Shown here: piece after piece, positions 15,126 through 24,092 of the stretch
Layout: each line of letters begins with the position of its first letter
How positions within the stretch are numbered: the stretch's first letter is position 1
Assembly (NCBI GenBank): GCA_964581165.1
Contig: CAZOMM010000011.1
Span: forward strand, 1 to 36,417
Direction: 5' to 3'
DNA: 36,417 nt
DNA from: CAZPAN01 sp964581165
GTDB taxonomy: Bacteria > Actinomycetota > Coriobacteriia > Coriobacteriales > CADBOM01
The notes under the pieces: model-generated
Databases searched by the model: none
What the model saw: only the letters and a program-made list of their open reading frames with translations
What the model was told of the DNA's origin: nothing
Program-made: the position numbers and the translations under genes

Positions 15126-16364
15126 ATGGCCAGTCCGGTCTTTTTGGTTCACTACCACGAGATTGGCCTAAAAGGTCATAATCGTTCGTTTTTTGAGCGA
15201 CAACTCATCCACAACATACAGTTTGCATGCGAAGGCATGCCAATAGAGAAGCCCGTTAAGATCTCTGGTCGTGTTCTAGTTCCAATAGATCGTTCTATTT
15301 TAGACAAGGACACTGCAGACAGTGGCCCTGTTTGCAGGGCCTTGGACAACCCCGAGATCAAGCGGGTTTTTGCTGTTTTGCGCTCTACGCCTGGTGTGGC
15401 ACGTGTTTCTCTTGGTTGGCGGACAGATCGCAACCTAGATGCAATCTGCAAATTAGCAGGAGAGCTGCTTTTGGATTGCAAGCCCATAGAATCTTTTAAG
15501 GTAGATGCCAAGCGTTCCAACACCGATTTTGATATCAGCTCTATGGAGATGAATCGCCTCATAGGCGCTTATTTGCATGAGCTTTTGCCTGATGTAGCGG
15601 TTCGTATGGACGATCCGGATCTTACCGTATACGTGCATGTAATCCAGGGAAGCGCCTATGTTTACGCCAACAGTGAGCCTGGTGTTGGGGGGCTTCCGGT
15701 TGGCTCATCTGGCAAGTTTGTGATGCTGCTTTCTACAGGAATCGACTCGCCCGTTGCCATGTGGAGCTTGATGCACAGAGGTGCTGTGGCTGTAGCCCTT
15801 CATTTTTCGGGTGCTCCCGAGACCGATGATTCTTCGACATATCTTGTAAGAGATATCTGTGATGCCTTGGCTTCGATTGGGGGTATTCGAAGACTGTGTA
15901 TAGCAAGAATTGGGGAGTATCAGAGGAGAATTTCTGAGCAGGTTCCTCCAAAGCTGAGAGTGATCTTTTTTAGGCGATTGATGATAGAAGTAGCAAATGA
16001 ACTGGCAAGGCGAGAGCATGCAAAGGCTCTTGCAACAGGAGAGTCTTTAGGACAGGTTGCTTCGCAAACAATGGACAACATTAGGGCCGTAGATGCTGTG
16101 GCCGATTTTCCAGTTCTGCGCCCTCTGATTGGATCAGATAAGCAGGAGATCACTGCGCTAGCAAGACGGATCGGAACCTACGATTTGTCTATCCAGGCCT
16201 GTTCAGATTGTTGCACCTTATTCTTGCCCAAAAATCCCGAAACGCATGCAGATCTCGAAGAAGTAAATGAGCTTGCCTTGGCCATGGATTTTGATGCCTG
16301 GGCAGTTGAGATCTGCGATGACATAGAGGTTGTTAGATATCGCTGCTGTACTAGTTCTTGGTAG
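15126..16364 (+). CDS. thiI: tRNA 4-thiouridine synthase ThiI
   Basis: ThiI thiolates U8 of tRNA and can provide sulfur for the thiamine thiazole. The 412-residue protein has an N-terminal ferredoxin-like and THUMP region (HYHEIGLKGHNR, VDAKRSNTDFDI, VYVHVIQGSAYVYA) and a PP-loop ATPase domain. A DCCTLFLPKNPETHA segment with the conserved cysteine pair lies near the end. There is no C-terminal rhodanese domain, as in Bacillus-type ThiI, so a separate cysteine desulfurase must supply sulfur. The PP-loop reads STGIDSPVA where SGGIDSPVA is usual. It starts 20 nt after rpoZ with AGAGG upstream. Confidence 0.93.
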   Translation: MASPVFLVHYHEIGLKGHNRSFFERQLIHNIQFACEGMPIEKPVKISGRVLVPIDRSILDKDTADSGPVCRALDNPEIKRVFAVLRSTPGVARVSLGWRTDRNLDAICKLAGELLLDCKPIESFKVDAKRSNTDFDISSMEMNRLIGAYLHELLPDVAVRMDDPDLTVYVHVIQGSAYVYANSEPGVGGLPVGSSGKFVMLLSTGIDSPVAMWSLMHRGAVAVALHFSGAPETDDSSTYLVRDICDALASIGGIRRLCIARIGEYQRRISEQVPPKLRVIFFRRLMIEVANELARREHAKALATGESLGQVASQTMDNIRAVDAVADFPVLRPLIGSDKQEITALARRIGTYDLSIQACSDCCTLFLPKNPETHADLEEVNELALAMDFDAWAVEICDDIEVVRYRCCTSSW

Positions 16365-16577
16365 TGCTGCTGCTGTTGCTGCCATTGTTCAGGGCATTTG
16401 ATCTTTTGATGGCGGCATTTGGAATTTGGCATTTGGCATTTGGAACTCGTTTAGACTAGAGCTAGTTTTGTTTTAGATACAGGTTCTATTTGCTTAGGCT
16501 GGCCTTGGGTTAGTTGTTTAGAACTTGCGTTTAGCATCGTTTGCAGTAATTAGAGGCAAATGATGCTAGGGGCATAA
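16365..16577. other. Spacer between thiI and comEA
   Basis: No gene is seen. The first half is simple sequence: ctg/ttg repeats at about 16364-16382, and four near copies of catttgg at about 16417-16443. The second half is AT-rich and leads to the comEA ribosome binding site (AGGGGC before ATG 16578). It may hold a promoter, but I cannot point to a good one. Confidence 0.45.
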
Positions 16578-17339
16578 ATGGAATTTACAGACAAGGACAG
16601 CAGCAAAGTTGCCGAGGGTAGATGGGCAAAACTGCTTAGACTGGCTCAACTAAGGGGCATCTCTCCAAATGCAATTCGTGCGGCAATTATTATCGCAGCC
16701 GTGATATTGCTTATTGCTTTGATTCGCTGCATTCCCCTTGTTTTGGGTTCGGATGATTCTTTTCAGATTATTACCGCTACCGCATCCGACGAAGATGCTT
16801 CGGCAGAGTCTTCCGACGCAGATGAGGAGCAAAGTGAAAATTCTGAGGAGCTTGAGCAAGTTACTGCAGCAAGTGAATCTACAGTAGTTGTGCATGTTGC
16901 AGGTGCCGTTGAAGAGCCTGGAGTTTATTCAGTTTTTGAGGGAGGCAGGGTTCTCGATGCTGTTGAGGCTGCCGGAGGCTTTAGCAACGAGGCCTGTGCA
17001 GAGGCTGTTAATTTAGCCAGGCTTATAAGTGATGGGGAACAGATTTATATCCCAACTTATCAAGAGGTCGAATCGGGGGAGTATACAAGCTCGTCTTCTG
17101 AGTCTTCTTCTGCTGCATCAGGATCTAGTTCTAGCAGCTCGTCTGGCTCACTAATAAACATCAATACGGCCACGGCCGACGAACTAGACACTTTGCCGGG
17201 GATTGGCCCGGTTACCGCATCAAATATCATTTCGTATCGCGAAGAAAACGGGGGATTTAGCAGCAAAGAGGAGATTAAAGAAGTCAGCGGCATAGGCGAT
17301 GCCAAATATGCGCAAATAGAAGACCTGATTTGTGTGTGA
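16578..17339 (+). CDS. comEA: Competence DNA receptor ComEA (SLBB + helix-hairpin-helix)
   Basis: ComEA is a membrane-anchored DNA-binding protein that delivers incoming DNA to the ComEC channel. The 253-residue protein has an N-terminal cytoplasmic segment, one membrane helix (about residues 34-56), an acidic linker, and an SLBB domain (VVVHVAGAVEEPGVYSVFEG, DAVEAAGGF). A poly-Ser linker follows (about 172-193), then a C-terminal helix-hairpin-helix pair (ININTATADELDTLPGIGP, REENGGFSSKEEIKEVSGIG). Start ATG 16578 follows AGGGGC. comEC lies downstream, the normal pairing. Confidence 0.94.
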   Translation: MEFTDKDSSKVAEGRWAKLLRLAQLRGISPNAIRAAIIIAAVILLIALIRCIPLVLGSDDSFQIITATASDEDASAESSDADEEQSENSEELEQVTAASESTVVVHVAGAVEEPGVYSVFEGGRVLDAVEAAGGFSNEACAEAVNLARLISDGEQIYIPTYQEVESGEYTSSSSESSSAASGSSSSSSSGSLININTATADELDTLPGIGPVTASNIISYREENGGFSSKEEIKEVSGIGDAKYAQIEDLICV

Positions 17340-17422
17340 AATCCAAAGAATCAAAGAATCAGGTCGATTTCTGTGATGCACAAATGGCAAATGATGCGCA
17401 GAGTTTGTGAGAGAGTTTGCTG

Positions 17423-20200
17423 ATGCCTCGTTTAGTAGATGTCTTGGGCATGAATGAGGCTAGGCAAGACAGCGACCAACAGGACTTTAATAAGCAAAGA
17501 GGCGGACTTCAGGATTCTGATAGGGGCACTGCTAGTGATTCCGGCAAGAATATAGACCAAGACCGACCTTCTGCACGTCCCTCTCCTGTGCGCCCCTCCC
17601 TTCCATTTTTGTTGTTGCCCGCTGTAGCCATGTGGATATCAATGATCTTGGCGGAGTCGATATGTTTGGATTTCTTTGCAGAAGAGGGTCTGTGGTATGA
17701 GCTAATCAAACAAATCTCCTCGTCTTTTTGGGCAGCTATTGCATTGCTGTGTTTAGGGCTTGCTGCTGCGGCTGTGCTTTTGCCAGTGATTGTTGCTGCT
17801 TTGTGGGCGCTTATTTCGGCCCGGCGTGGAAGGGGTGTTCGAAGCGCGTTCGGTAAAGTGCCGGCCACGCAGGCCATGCAAGACGCATCCGGTAGAGCGG
17901 CGGCCACGCAGGCCACACAAGACGCATCCGGTAGAGCGGCGGCCACGCAGGCCACTCAGCCTCCACAAAACGCGCCCGACAAAGCACATGCAGTACAGCC
18001 TACACAAAACGTGCTCACACAAAACCCTTCCGTCAAAAAACACCTAATGCAGGTTCTTCCGGTAGCGGTAAGCACAGCATGTGGAATTGCATTGGGTTTA
18101 ATAGTGGGAGCTGCAGCTTGGGGTTCGGTTTTGATCACCGCGCAATCTATCGGCAGCGCACAGGGGCCTTGGAAGGTCGAGGTTACATCGGATGCAAGCC
18201 TAGGCAATTACAGCTGGTATTCGATGGGAGTAGCCACCTCTTCTGATGGAGTCAAAACCGGAGTGCAAATTTATTGGGATACAGATGGTGACCCACTTCC
18301 GTACGGAGCAGTCTTTGAAAGCTCTGCAAGGCCTAGCGCAATAGATGCTTCGAATGAGTGGTTGTTTCAAAGCATGGTTGCAGCCACATTAAATCCTGGG
18401 ATTGTGGAGGAGTGGAACTGGGCAGCCAATCCCTATGGTTTTTTGGGAGCAATTCGCCAGTCTTGTTTGGATTTGATACTTGCCAACGAGGGAGAGGGTG
18501 CAGCTTTGTTGGCTGGAGTTGTGCTTGGATATCCCAGTGGATTAGAGGGCACAGCAGCCGAGGCCGATTTTCGTACCACCGGACTTACCCATCTTGTGGC
18601 AGTTTCGGGCGGCCATATGGCCGTGGTGGCAATGCTCGTGTCTTGGGCTTTGGGAATAGCTCGAGTTCCAAGATGGGCCTCCACAATTCTTCTAGCACTT
18701 TTTGTGATTGCCTATCTAATTCTTACCGCAATGCAGCCCTCGGCCATAAGATCTTGCATCATGGCTGTGTTGGCCGGACTGTCTTGGATCGCGGGTAGAC
18801 GCTCTGGAACAATTCATGTGCTTGTTCCAACTGTTGTGATAATGCTGGTGATAGATCCTTCCAGTGCTTTTTCGGTGGGCTTTGCTCTTTCTGTTGCAGG
18901 AGTGGGGTCTTTAGGCTTGTTTATGGGTTTGGCAGATGCTTGGATTTGCAGGCTACTCCCGGACAAACTTGGCAAATTCTCGCAGCCTGTGTCTATGACC
19001 CTTGTTGCCCAAGGGGCTACAACTCCGATCTCGGCTTCGATGTTTTCGATGCTTTCGATAGGGAGTCCATTTTGCAACTTGCTTGCATCTCCTGTTGTTT
19101 CGTTTTTGCTTGGAGCCGGAATAGTTTCCTTGCTTGTTTGGGCTGTTTTGCCACCAGTGGGCCAGACCATGATCTGGCTGCTGTGTCTTTTGAGCGAGTT
19201 TGCGGTTTGGCTTGTCGCATGTTTGGCAAAGATTCCATTTGTGGCAATACCTGTGCATATGGATCAGGTCACTGCCACTCTTATTGCGGTAACAGTTTGC
19301 GTACTCCTGTGGGTGATCTGGCCTCTCCCTAAAAGAAAAAGGATTCGACAAATTACGCTGGGTACCTGCGTTGCAGTCTTGGTCTTCGCGATAGCTTTTT
19401 CGCCTAAAAGTAACCCAGAAGTTGTGGTGATGGATGTTGGCCAGGGGGATTCGATACTAATAAGAGATAAAAGCTCAACTGTACTGGTAGACACTGGCCA
19501 ATATGGATCGGAGCTATTGGATGCTTTAGGCAGACAGCAGATTACAAGTTTGGATTCACTGCTCATCACTCACTTTGATGCTGATCACTGCGGTGCATTG
19601 GCTGACATACGTTCGATCGTCCAGATAGACACGGTAGTTGTTGCATCTGGTTCTGTGGCATTGGCCAGCAAGGATACAGGGGCACAAGAGGTGCTAGAAG
19701 ATGCAAAAGCCATTGTTGGAGAAGACGGAATAATTGAGCTTTCCTTGGGCGACACTATCTATCTTTCAGAAAACATGACGCTTACGATGTTGTGGCCTCA
19801 AGATAGCCTTACTAGCTCAGAGAATTCCGACTCTGTTTGTTTGCTGCTCACCTATACACATGAGGATGGAAAAGGCAGCATTACAACGATGCTTTTAACA
19901 GGCGACGCAGAGGCTCCCGAGCTTAGTCAAATCATCGACTCGGGCTTAGATCATGCGGACATTATCAAGGTTGGACATCACGGAAGCGATGATGCTGTTG
20001 ATGCCGAGGTTTTGGAAGCCCTTAAGCCAAGCGCCGCGATCATAAGCGTGGGTGCAGACAATCGTTATGGGCATCCAACTACCAGTACCTTAGAGGTTCT
20101 AGAAGAAGCTGGCGTTGAGGTTTTTAGGACAGACCAGAATGGGGATGTCACCATAGAGTTTGGGACAGAGGGTGCTCAGATTAGCTGTGCTACTATCTAG
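17423..20200 (+). CDS. comEC: Competence DNA channel ComEC/Rec2
   Basis: ComEC forms the membrane channel for single-stranded DNA uptake. The 925-residue protein has membrane helices near the N terminus, an extracytoplasmic OB-like part, the competence domain (GLTHLVAVSGGHMAVV, MQPSAIRSCIMA) with many helices, and a C-terminal metallo-beta-lactamase domain. That domain has VMDVGQGDSILI, THFDADHCG near residue 715 and GHHGSDD near 850. The start is set at ATG 17423, 7 nt after GTGAGAGAG; a TTG two codons earlier is less likely. The N-terminal 45 residues are polar and low-complexity. Between the first helices and the OB-like part lies an insert of 13-residue repeats (ATQAMQDASGRAA) rich in Thr, Gln and Ala, an oddity of this genome. 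Confidence 0.93.
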   Translation: MPRLVDVLGMNEARQDSDQQDFNKQRGGLQDSDRGTASDSGKNIDQDRPSARPSPVRPSLPFLLLPAVAMWISMILAESICLDFFAEEGLWYELIKQISSSFWAAIALLCLGLAAAAVLLPVIVAALWALISARRGRGVRSAFGKVPATQAMQDASGRAAATQATQDASGRAAATQATQPPQNAPDKAHAVQPTQNVLTQNPSVKKHLMQVLPVAVSTACGIALGLIVGAAAWGSVLITAQSIGSAQGPWKVEVTSDASLGNYSWYSMGVATSSDGVKTGVQIYWDTDGDPLPYGAVFESSARPSAIDASNEWLFQSMVAATLNPGIVEEWNWAANPYGFLGAIRQSCLDLILANEGEGAALLAGVVLGYPSGLEGTAAEADFRTTGLTHLVAVSGGHMAVVAMLVSWALGIARVPRWASTILLALFVIAYLILTAMQPSAIRSCIMAVLAGLSWIAGRRSGTIHVLVPTVVIMLVIDPSSAFSVGFALSVAGVGSLGLFMGLADAWICRLLPDKLGKFSQPVSMTLVAQGATTPISASMFSMLSIGSPFCNLLASPVVSFLLGAGIVSLLVWAVLPPVGQTMIWLLCLLSEFAVWLVACLAKIPFVAIPVHMDQVTATLIAVTVCVLLWVIWPLPKRKRIRQITLGTCVAVLVFAIAFSPKSNPEVVVMDVGQGDSILIRDKSSTVLVDTGQYGSELLDALGRQQITSLDSLLITHFDADHCGALADIRSIVQIDTVVVASGSVALASKDTGAQEVLEDAKAIVGEDGIIELSLGDTIYLSENMTLTMLWPQDSLTSSENSDSVCLLLTYTHEDGKGSITTMLLTGDAEAPELSQIIDSGLDHADIIKVGHHGSDDAVDAEVLEALKPSAAIISVGADNRYGHPTTSTLEVLEEAGVEVFRTDQNGDVTIEFGTEGAQISCATI
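17862..17956 (+). repeat. 39-bp in-frame repeat inside comEC
   Basis: A 39-bp unit starting cggccacgcaggcca occurs at 17862 and 17901, with a third partial copy at 17940. It encodes 13-residue units (ATQAMQDASGRAA, ATQATQDASGRAA). Looser QPTQN/LTQN segments continue the low-complexity stretch to about 18035. The repeat lies in a loop between membrane segments. Confidence 0.9.
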
Positions 20201-20315
20201 GGCAGCTGTGCACGCTTGGGCGCACGCTGGCTTATGTGCACGCTCATGTGCGTGTTTGGCCGCACGCTGTTTAGATACATCTAACATACATCTGAGGAAC
20301 TTAGAGGGAGAGAGC

Positions 20316-21449
20316 TTGGCAGTAGAACAAGCATCAAAAATGCAGAACGATCCAAAAGCAGCATCTTCAAGAAGCTCTCAAAACCAATTGTCCGGTACAC
20401 AATCGCTTGGTGCGCAATCATCTAGCACGCAATCGTCTGGCACAAAGGGAGCAGGCAAGCTACTAAGCGCTTATCTCTTTTTAGGTGAGGACAAACTTAA
20501 GCGCGAGGCTCTACTTAAAAGAATGCAGGATCGCATATCTGAGCTTGGAGAACTCACCTTAAATCAGACCGTTTTTGAAGGCCCCGAAATAGATCCGCCC
20601 GATGCTGTTGTGGCCGCTTGCACCACGATGCCATTTTTGTCGGAGAAGCGTCTTGTTGTGATCAAGGGGATCGACCATGCACGAAAACCAGTCCTCGATT
20701 CGATCTGCGAGTATCTAAAGAATCCGACAGAGACTACTGTTTTGGTGATGATAGGCGACAAGCTAGCCAAAAACGCCAAGATCTACAATGCCGTTGCAAA
20801 GATCGATCCAAAAGCAATCATTTCCTGTGATCTCAAGACTAAAAAATCAGAGGTGCGAAACTTTGCCACAAGGCTTGCTTCTGGTTTTGGAGTTGCTCTT
20901 AGTCAGCGAGCTGCAGAGACTCTAATAGAAAGAGTGGGGATCTCTACGGTGGCTATAGATGCCGAAATTGGCAAGCTCGCTGAATATGTGAGTTCTCAGG
21001 GGCGTACGTCAATCGAAGAAATCGATGTCGAGGCGCTTGTTAGTAAAACCGAACTCCCAAAGCCTTGGGATGTTGTTGATGCAATGTCGTCGCGAAATGT
21101 CTCCAAATGCATCAGGATGTTAGACGAGCTTCAGGGTCAGCAGCTCTTTGGCCTGCTAACACTTTGCGTTCGAAGAATAGAAGAGCTACTCACCGTAAAA
21201 TCACTACGTGCGCGACCGGGCTCGGTATCTGTGGCGACTGTGCTTGGAGGCCCCGATTGGAAATACAAAAAGCATGCAGAGTACGCATCGCACTTTAAGG
21301 AATCTGAGCTTATAAGAGCATTATCCGAAGCTGCCGAGTGTGAAAAGCTAATGAAGACGGGTTTTGACCAAGAAACTTCCTTTGTTTTGTGGATCACCGG
21401 GGTATGCACCGGATCATGGGCAGGTAGTGTGGGAAAAGCTGTAAGGTGA
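20316..21449 (+). CDS. holA: DNA polymerase III delta subunit
   Basis: Delta is the clamp-loader wrench that opens the beta clamp. The 377-residue protein has the AAA+-like N-terminal domain (SAYLFLGEDKLKREALLKRM, TMPFLSEKRLVVIKG, TTVLVMIGDKLAKNAKIY). The middle part is GVALSQRAAETLIERVG and EIGKLAEYV, and the collar region is PWDVVDAMSSRNVSKCIRMLDEL. I chose TTG 20316 because GGGAG lies 5 nt upstream. The frame is open further back into comEC, but that part is Cys/Ala-rich and unlike the family. An N-terminal tail contains four 5-residue repeats (QLSGT, QSLGA, QSSST, QSSGT). It follows comEC, the usual order. Confidence 0.93.
   Translation: MAVEQASKMQNDPKAASSRSSQNQLSGTQSLGAQSSSTQSSGTKGAGKLLSAYLFLGEDKLKREALLKRMQDRISELGELTLNQTVFEGPEIDPPDAVVAACTTMPFLSEKRLVVIKGIDHARKPVLDSICEYLKNPTETTVLVMIGDKLAKNAKIYNAVAKIDPKAIISCDLKTKKSEVRNFATRLASGFGVALSQRAAETLIERVGISTVAIDAEIGKLAEYVSSQGRTSIEEIDVEALVSKTELPKPWDVVDAMSSRNVSKCIRMLDELQGQQLFGLLTLCVRRIEELLTVKSLRARPGSVSVATVLGGPDWKYKKHAEYASHFKESELIRALSEAAECEKLMKTGFDQETSFVLWITGVCTGSWAGSVGKAVR
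20385..20444 (+). repeat. 15-bp in-frame repeat in the holA N-terminal tail
   Basis: Four degenerate 15-bp units (20385, 20400, 20415 and 20430; for example caatcgtctggcaca) encode the pentads QLSGT, QSLGA, QSSST and QSSGT. They lie in a disordered tail before the first conserved strand of the delta subunit. Confidence 0.85.
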
Positions 21450-21595
21450 GCTTTCTGTAAGGCGAGTCTTTTGTGGGGCAAGCTTCCTGCAAGGTGGGCC
21501 TTTTGTAGGGTGAGCCTCAAAAGGTGAGCCACCTGCAAGGTGAGCCACCTGTAAGGCGAACCTCCGTAAGATAAACCTCAATAGGCAAGAATACT
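21440..21595. repeat. Degenerate repeat filling the holA-purB spacer
   Basis: Units of about 16-18 bp of the type gcaaggtgagccacct are repeated through the spacer, some of them near-perfect around 21522-21560. The first unit contains the holA stop (gtaaggtga). No gene or terminator was recognised. The purB ribosome binding site (AAAGGGA) directly follows. Confidence 0.8.
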
Positions 21596-21609
21596 GAAAG
21601 GGAACAACC

Positions 21610-22953
21610 GTGATTGATCGATACACTCGACCCGAGATGGGCCACATCTTCTCTTTGCAGAACAAGTTCGAAATCTGGAAAGAGATCGAAATATTGGCTT
21701 GCGAGGCTCAAGCAGAATTTGGGCAGGCAGGAATCACCAAGGAAGAAGCAGCCTGGATTCGTGAGCACGCTGATTTTACGGTTGAACGCATTGATGAGAT
21801 TGAAAAGATTAGCAATCACGATGTGATCTCGTTTCTCACCAATATGGCCGAGTATATCGATGCCGACATTCCTAAAGATAGCGAGCCGCCTAGCCGATGG
21901 GTTCACTATGGAATGACATCCTCAGACCTAGGCGATACAGCACTTTGCTATCAGATCACTCAGGCTATCGACATAATTCTTGCCGATATCGCAGCTTTGG
22001 GGGAGAGCTGCAAGCGTAGGGCTTTTGAGCTGCGTGATGCGCTTTGCGTGGGTCGCACTCATGGTATTCATGCCGAGCCAATGACCTTTGGAATGAAATT
22101 TGCGAGCTGGGTTTGGGCGCTAAAGCGCTGCCAGCAACGAATGCTCGAGGCTCGTAAAAACATTGCTGTTGGTGCGATTTCGGGCGCTGTGGGTTCCTAT
22201 TCGAATATTGATCCTTTTGTCGAGGAATATGTCTGCAAAAAGTTGGGAATGAGCTACGACCCACTCTCGACTCAGGTGATTGCTAGAGACAGACATGCTC
22301 AGGTTATGACAGCTTTGGCGGTAGTGGCAGCTGTGCTGGAGTCGATAGCTACGCAGATTCGCCTTCTCCAGCAAACCGATGTAATCGAGGCCGAAGAGCC
22401 TTTTAAAAAGGGCCAAAAAGGCAGCTCGGCTATGCCTCACAAGAGAAATCCCATCACCGTAGAGCGGGTCTGCGGCCTAGCTAGGGTGGTCAAGGCCAAT
22501 TCACAGGTAGCTTTGGACAATGTGGCACTTTGGTACGAGCGCGATATTAGCCACTCTGGCACAGAGCGTGTGGCGCTAGCTGATAGTTTTATCGCCTTGG
22601 ATTACATGTTCTATAAGATGCAGCCAATTATTGATGATCTTTTTGTTTATCCAGACAAGATGGAGCACAACCTTTGGAGAACTAGGGGTCTGATTTTTTC
22701 GTCCAAGGTTTTGCTTGCTTTAGTTCAAACAGGAATTAGCAGAGAAGATGCCTATGTGATTGTGCAGCGCAATGCGATGAGCGTTTGGGAAGACATCCAA
22801 AATGCGGTTGATGGCCCATCGTTTAGAGAAAGGATCGAGGCAGATCCCGATGCCAATCTCAGTACTGCCGAGCTTGATGAGATCTTTGATCCGCGTGCAT
22901 TCCTTACTAGAATCGGTGTGATCTTTGATCGCTTGGAGGGCTTGGAGTTTTAG
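21610..22953 (+). CDS. purB: Adenylosuccinate lyase
   Basis: The enzyme removes fumarate from SAICAR and from adenylosuccinate, so it acts twice in purine synthesis. The 447-residue protein has RYTRPEMGHIFS at the start, HYGMTSSDLGDTA, the GRTHGIHAEPMTFGMKF substrate loop, and the flexible signature loop KGSSAMPHKRNP near residues 272-283. It starts at GTG 21610, 7 nt after AAAGGGA. It uses the SAICAR made by the PurC part of the frame at 26886-29489. A terminator follows at 23016. Confidence 0.96.
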   Translation: MIDRYTRPEMGHIFSLQNKFEIWKEIEILACEAQAEFGQAGITKEEAAWIREHADFTVERIDEIEKISNHDVISFLTNMAEYIDADIPKDSEPPSRWVHYGMTSSDLGDTALCYQITQAIDIILADIAALGESCKRRAFELRDALCVGRTHGIHAEPMTFGMKFASWVWALKRCQQRMLEARKNIAVGAISGAVGSYSNIDPFVEEYVCKKLGMSYDPLSTQVIARDRHAQVMTALAVVAAVLESIATQIRLLQQTDVIEAEEPFKKGQKGSSAMPHKRNPITVERVCGLARVVKANSQVALDNVALWYERDISHSGTERVALADSFIALDYMFYKMQPIIDDLFVYPDKMEHNLWRTRGLIFSSKVLLALVQTGISREDAYVIVQRNAMSVWEDIQNAVDGPSFRERIEADPDANLSTAELDEIFDPRAFLTRIGVIFDRLEGLEF

Positions 22954-23015
22954 GGGCCTGGCATTCTGCACATCCTTTTATGAGGGCCTAGCGTTTTGGT
23001 CTATAGCACAAAAAA

Positions 23016-23056
23016 GCACCCGCTCTTGGCTTCCTGGCGCAAGGCGGGTGCCTTTA
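23016..23056. terminator. Bidirectional terminator between purB and the convergent kinase gene
   Basis: The perfect 8-bp stem GCACCCGC (23016-23023) and GCGGGTGC (23044-23051) carries an inner CTTG/CAAG pairing. On the plus strand CTTTATAA follows. On the minus strand the stem is followed by six T residues, so it is stronger for the leftward gene. It serves the two convergent genes. Confidence 0.85.
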
Positions 23057-23207
23057 TAAAGACCTTCATTTTTAGGCGGGCACCTTTAAGCGATCCCTTT
23101 TAGGCGGATCCTTTGGGCGGCGCTTTAAGGGGTTTCTCTAGGCGGCATCCCTTTGAGTGGCACCCCCCTTGAACGGCATCCCTTAAGCGACCCTTCAACA
23201 AGTCCAA
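23057..23207. repeat. Degenerate repeat downstream of the kinase gene
   Basis: Loose units of 20-28 bp of the type aggcggcatcccttt fill the stretch between the terminator and the end of the minus-strand gene. No gene is seen. On the minus strand it lies between the kinase stop codon and its terminator. Confidence 0.65.
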
Positions 23208-23816
23208 CTATGACTTGTTAAGCGCAATATCTGCAAGAATGTTAACGGTATCTTCAATCGAGAACTTGCTGGTGGATATCGCAACGTCGTGCGCAAGCAC
23301 ATCGCACCACTTGTTGCCGGTGAACTGCTCGTAGTATAGAGCACGTCCCTTGTCGATCTTCTTGATGCGAGCCAGTGCGCCTTTCTCGGTTAGGGTTTTG
23401 CGCTTCATTACACGCTCGACCCTCGACTCCTTGTCGGCATAGATCAAAACCTTGAGAGTGTCTGGTTCATCGCGCAGTACGTAATCGGCTGAGCGGCCAA
23501 TGATAACGCAGGGGCCTTCGCTGGCAAGTTTTTTGAGCACCTTAGACTGGATCAAAAAGATCCTATCGGGGAGAGGAAGCGAACTTTCGTCTGCAGACGA
23601 TTGTCCATTTGCAAAAGACAGGAAGTACGAGAGGATAGATCCGGAGCTCTCACCGCCACTCTCAAAGAACTCCTTGCTAATGTCGCTCTCCTCTACAGCG
23701 CGTTGGATGACCTCTTTATCGTAGTAGGCATATCCAAGTTTCTCCGCAAGTTTCTCCCCAACTTCGCGGCCGCCGCTTCCGTACTGCCTGCTTATGGTTA
23801 TTATTCTGGATGCCAC
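23208..23816 (-). CDS. Cytidylate kinase-like family protein
   Basis: The 202-residue product matches the cytidylate-kinase-like family of short P-loop proteins common in anaerobic bacteria. It opens with ITISRQYGSGGREVGEKLAEKLGY, where GSGGREVG replaces the usual Walker A. It then has YYDKEVIQRAVEES, PCVIIGRSADYVLRDEPDTLKV (in part), VERVMKRKTLTE, and NKWCDVLAHDVAISTSKFSIEDTV (in part). The true substrate of this family is not established, so cmk itself is not assigned. The start is GTG 23816 behind AGGAGG, 5 nt away, on the minus strand. It is convergent with purB. Confidence 0.88.
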   Translation of the reverse strand: MASRIITISRQYGSGGREVGEKLAEKLGYAYYDKEVIQRAVEESDISKEFFESGGESSGSILSYFLSFANGQSSADESSLPLPDRIFLIQSKVLKKLASEGPCVIIGRSADYVLRDEPDTLKVLIYADKESRVERVMKRKTLTEKGALARIKKIDKGRALYYEQFTGNKWCDVLAHDVAISTSKFSIEDTVNILADIALNKS

Positions 23817-24028
23817 GATTGCCTCCTAGTCCGCTATCCACCAAACCTTTTTGGTCGAATCCCCGTTAACCAAGCTAGGATTCACCCTAGAGTCTAAAAC
23901 TTAATACCGTCTGCCGCTATATACACGCCATTTGATTTAAGTATCTACAAACTACCATAAATCTTCTGAAAGGTGCTCGGCAATCTTGTTTGCAGTACTG
24001 CATTTAAAGAATGCAAGCACTGACGGTG

Positions 24029-24092
24029 CAAGCGTTGACTGCCTGAGCCCAGCGCCGGTAGTCAAGCGTTGACTACCCGAGTCCAGCGCCGG
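24029..24092. repeat. 34-bp period direct repeat with embedded palindrome
   Basis: Two 30-bp copies (caagcgttgact through cagcgccgg, three or so mismatches) start at 24029 and 24063. The junction forms GGTAGTCAA-GCG-TTGACTACC (24057-24077), a perfect hairpin with a 3-nt loop. There is no T-run after it. Confidence 0.8.

Noticed and set aside
18358..19351. Long alternative frames on both strands inside comEC, and similar ones inside carB and purF
   Set aside because: They are shadows of strongly supported genes, with atypical amino acid content and no domain features.
20160..20315. 52-residue N-terminal extension of HolA rich in Cys and Ala
   Set aside because: It overlaps the end of comEC and consists of gcacgct-type repeats in another frame. 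A good ribosome binding site precedes TTG 20316.
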